Of a stretch of 64,000 bases of DNA, positions 62,847 through 64,000 are shown piece by piece (positions within the stretch are counted from its first letter, which is position 1; every line of letters begins with the position of its first letter). The notes below the pieces were generated by a model. It was not told the DNA's origin. It worked only from the letters and a program-made list of their open reading frames with translations, and made no database searches. A program made the position numbers and the translations under genes. Origin of the DNA: Cloacibacillus porcorum. Its GTDB lineage: Bacteria; Synergistota; Synergistia; Synergistales; Synergistaceae. The stretch spans positions 1,295,501 through 1,359,500 of the forward strand of contig NZ_CP016757.1 of assembly GCF_001701045.1 (NCBI RefSeq), in the 5' to 3' direction.

Positions 62847-64000
62847 ATGAAAATTCTTGTTCTCAATTGCGGCAGCTCGTCTTTGAAGTATCAGCTCATC
62901 GAAATGGACGGCGAAAAGGTCCTTGCGAAGGGGCTCGTCGAGCGTATCGGTATCGAAGGCTCGCGCATCAAGCACACCAAGACCGGTATGGACGCGGTAA
63001 CGCGCGAAGTTCCGTTCCCCAACCATTCGGCGGCCATCAAATACGTTCTCGACATCCTCGTCGATCCTGAGCTCGGCGTGCTCAAGAACCTCGACGAGCT
63101 TTACGCGACGGGCCACCGTATAGTCCACGGCGGCGAAAAATTCACCAAGTCGGTGCTCGTCACGCCGGAAGTCGTCAAGGGCATCGAAGAGGTCATTCCC
63201 CTCGCGCCGCTTCACAATCCTGCCAACCTTCAGGGACTCAAGGCCGTCATGGACGTCCTTCCCGGAAAGCCGAACGTCGTCGTCTTCGACACCGCCTTCC
63301 ATCAGACGATGCCGCCGAAGGCCTTCATCTACGGTACTCCCTATGACTGCTATGAGAAAGACCGCGTCCGCCGCTACGGTTTCCATGGCACCAGCCACGG
63401 TTATGTGGCGCACCGCGCCGCGGAGATCCTCGGCAAGGACATCAAAGACCTTAAGATAATCACCTGCCATCTCGGCAATGGCAGCTCGATCACCGCGGTA
63501 GACGGCGGCAAATCGGTCGACACATCGATGGGCTACGGTACGGCGGAGGGCGTCCTGATGGGCACCAGAAGCGGCAATATCGACCCCTCGGTCATGATAT
63601 ACCTCATGGAGCGTTACGGCGACGCGCAGAAGGTCAGCGACATCGTCCACAAGCAGGCGGGGCTCCTCGGCGTCTCCGGCATCTCCAGCGACCTGCGCGA
63701 CGTTGAAGAGGCGGCGGCCAACGGCAACGAGCGTGCGAAGATCGCGCAGGATATCCTCATCACCGGCGTGAAAAAGTATATCGGTTCCTTCGCGGCCGAG
63801 ATGGGCGGCGTGGATGTAGTTGTCTTCACCGCCGGCATCGGCGAGAACGGCATCGGTTTCCGTAAAGAGGTCTGCGAGCAGATGGAATTCATGGGCATCA
63901 AGATTGATCCTGAGAAGAACAACTGCCGCGGCAAAGAGGTAATCTTCAGCACGCCAGATTCGAAGGTTACTGTGATGGTCGTCCCGACGGACGAGGAGAT
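62847..64000 (+). CDS. ackA: Acetate kinase (3' end beyond window)
   Basis: 384 codons are visible and the frame is still open at 64000, so only ~10-15 residues are missing. Signatures: ILVLNCGSSSLKYQLIE at the N-terminus, GHRIVHGGEKF, VFDTAFHQTMP, RRYGFHGTSHGYVA, CHLGNGSSI and GTRSGNIDPS. It interconverts acetyl-phosphate and acetate with ATP yield, central in amino-acid-fermenting anaerobes. ATG 62847 is 13 nt after AAGGGAGG, a slightly long spacing. Confidence 0.97.
   Translation, partial: MKILVLNCGSSSLKYQLIEMDGEKVLAKGLVERIGIEGSRIKHTKTGMDAVTREVPFPNHSAAIKYVLDILVDPELGVLKNLDELYATGHRIVHGGEKFTKSVLVTPEVVKGIEEVIPLAPLHNPANLQGLKAVMDVLPGKPNVVVFDTAFHQTMPPKAFIYGTPYDCYEKDRVRRYGFHGTSHGYVAHRAAEILGKDIKDLKIITCHLGNGSSITAVDGGKSVDTSMGYGTAEGVLMGTRSGNIDPSVMIYLMERYGDAQKVSDIVHKQAGLLGVSGISSDLRDVEEAAANGNERAKIAQDILITGVKKYIGSFAAEMGGVDVVVFTAGIGENGIGFRKEVCEQMEFMGIKIDPEKNNCRGKEVIFSTPDSKVTVMVVPTDEE

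Overview
The window looks like chromosomal DNA of an anaerobic, diderm member of the Synergistota, possibly Cloacibacillus. I infer this from the GC-rich codon use, TTG/GTG starts next to strong Shine-Dalgarno sites, a LapA-domain protein beside a complete mreBCD/minCDE/rodA set, Firmicutes-like PurR and Veg, selenocysteine genes, acetate kinase, and a sulfur-reduction module. No 16S gene is present, so the genus is a guess.

Layout. 1-1284: end of the secDF operon and its terminator. 1360-25616: one long co-directional block with very short gaps, running lapA, recJ, rel, dtd, a metallo-hydrolase, radC, mreBCD, mrdA, minCDE, rodA, two TIGR-type genes, RNase G, smc, trmN6-like, rsmI and metG. 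It joins shape, division-site selection, stringent response and RNA maturation. 25616-26052: a repeat-rich gene-free stretch. 26053-29179: HxlR-type regulator divergent from a UvrA2-like ATPase. 29296-30664: PIN and PhoH halves of one protein separated by an apparent frameshift. 30956-33922: tatD, tgt, sua5. 33923-44202: a type I-C-like CRISPR-Cas island (cas5-cas8-cas7-cas3-cas4-cas1-cas2, then 25 repeats) whose codon use and base composition are less GC-rich than its neighbours. 44278-47938: LysR regulator divergent from a persulfide-reductase-like flavoprotein and a siroheme/ferredoxin reductase. 48095-56929: minus-strand run with tRNA-CAT, ferredoxin, purR, ispE, veg, selB, selA, hemW and lepA. 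57235-61379: rsmA, trmB, an MFS transporter, rsmD and coaD. 61554-64000: tmcAL divergent from ackA, which runs off the window.

The most striking signal is upstream of cas5. An orphan type I-C-like repeat (33980-34010) is followed by a 34-nt spacer-like segment. Its first 13 nt match a site abutting the cas promoter at every position except 6, the base that does not need to pair in type I R-loops. A second, shorter copy has the same position-6 mismatch and the same 5' GTC flank. This suggests a crRNA-like regulator through which the Cas complex represses its own operon. A second good signal is an in-frame ribosome-binding site and ATG inside cas8 (36750) that would make a separate Cas11-like small subunit.
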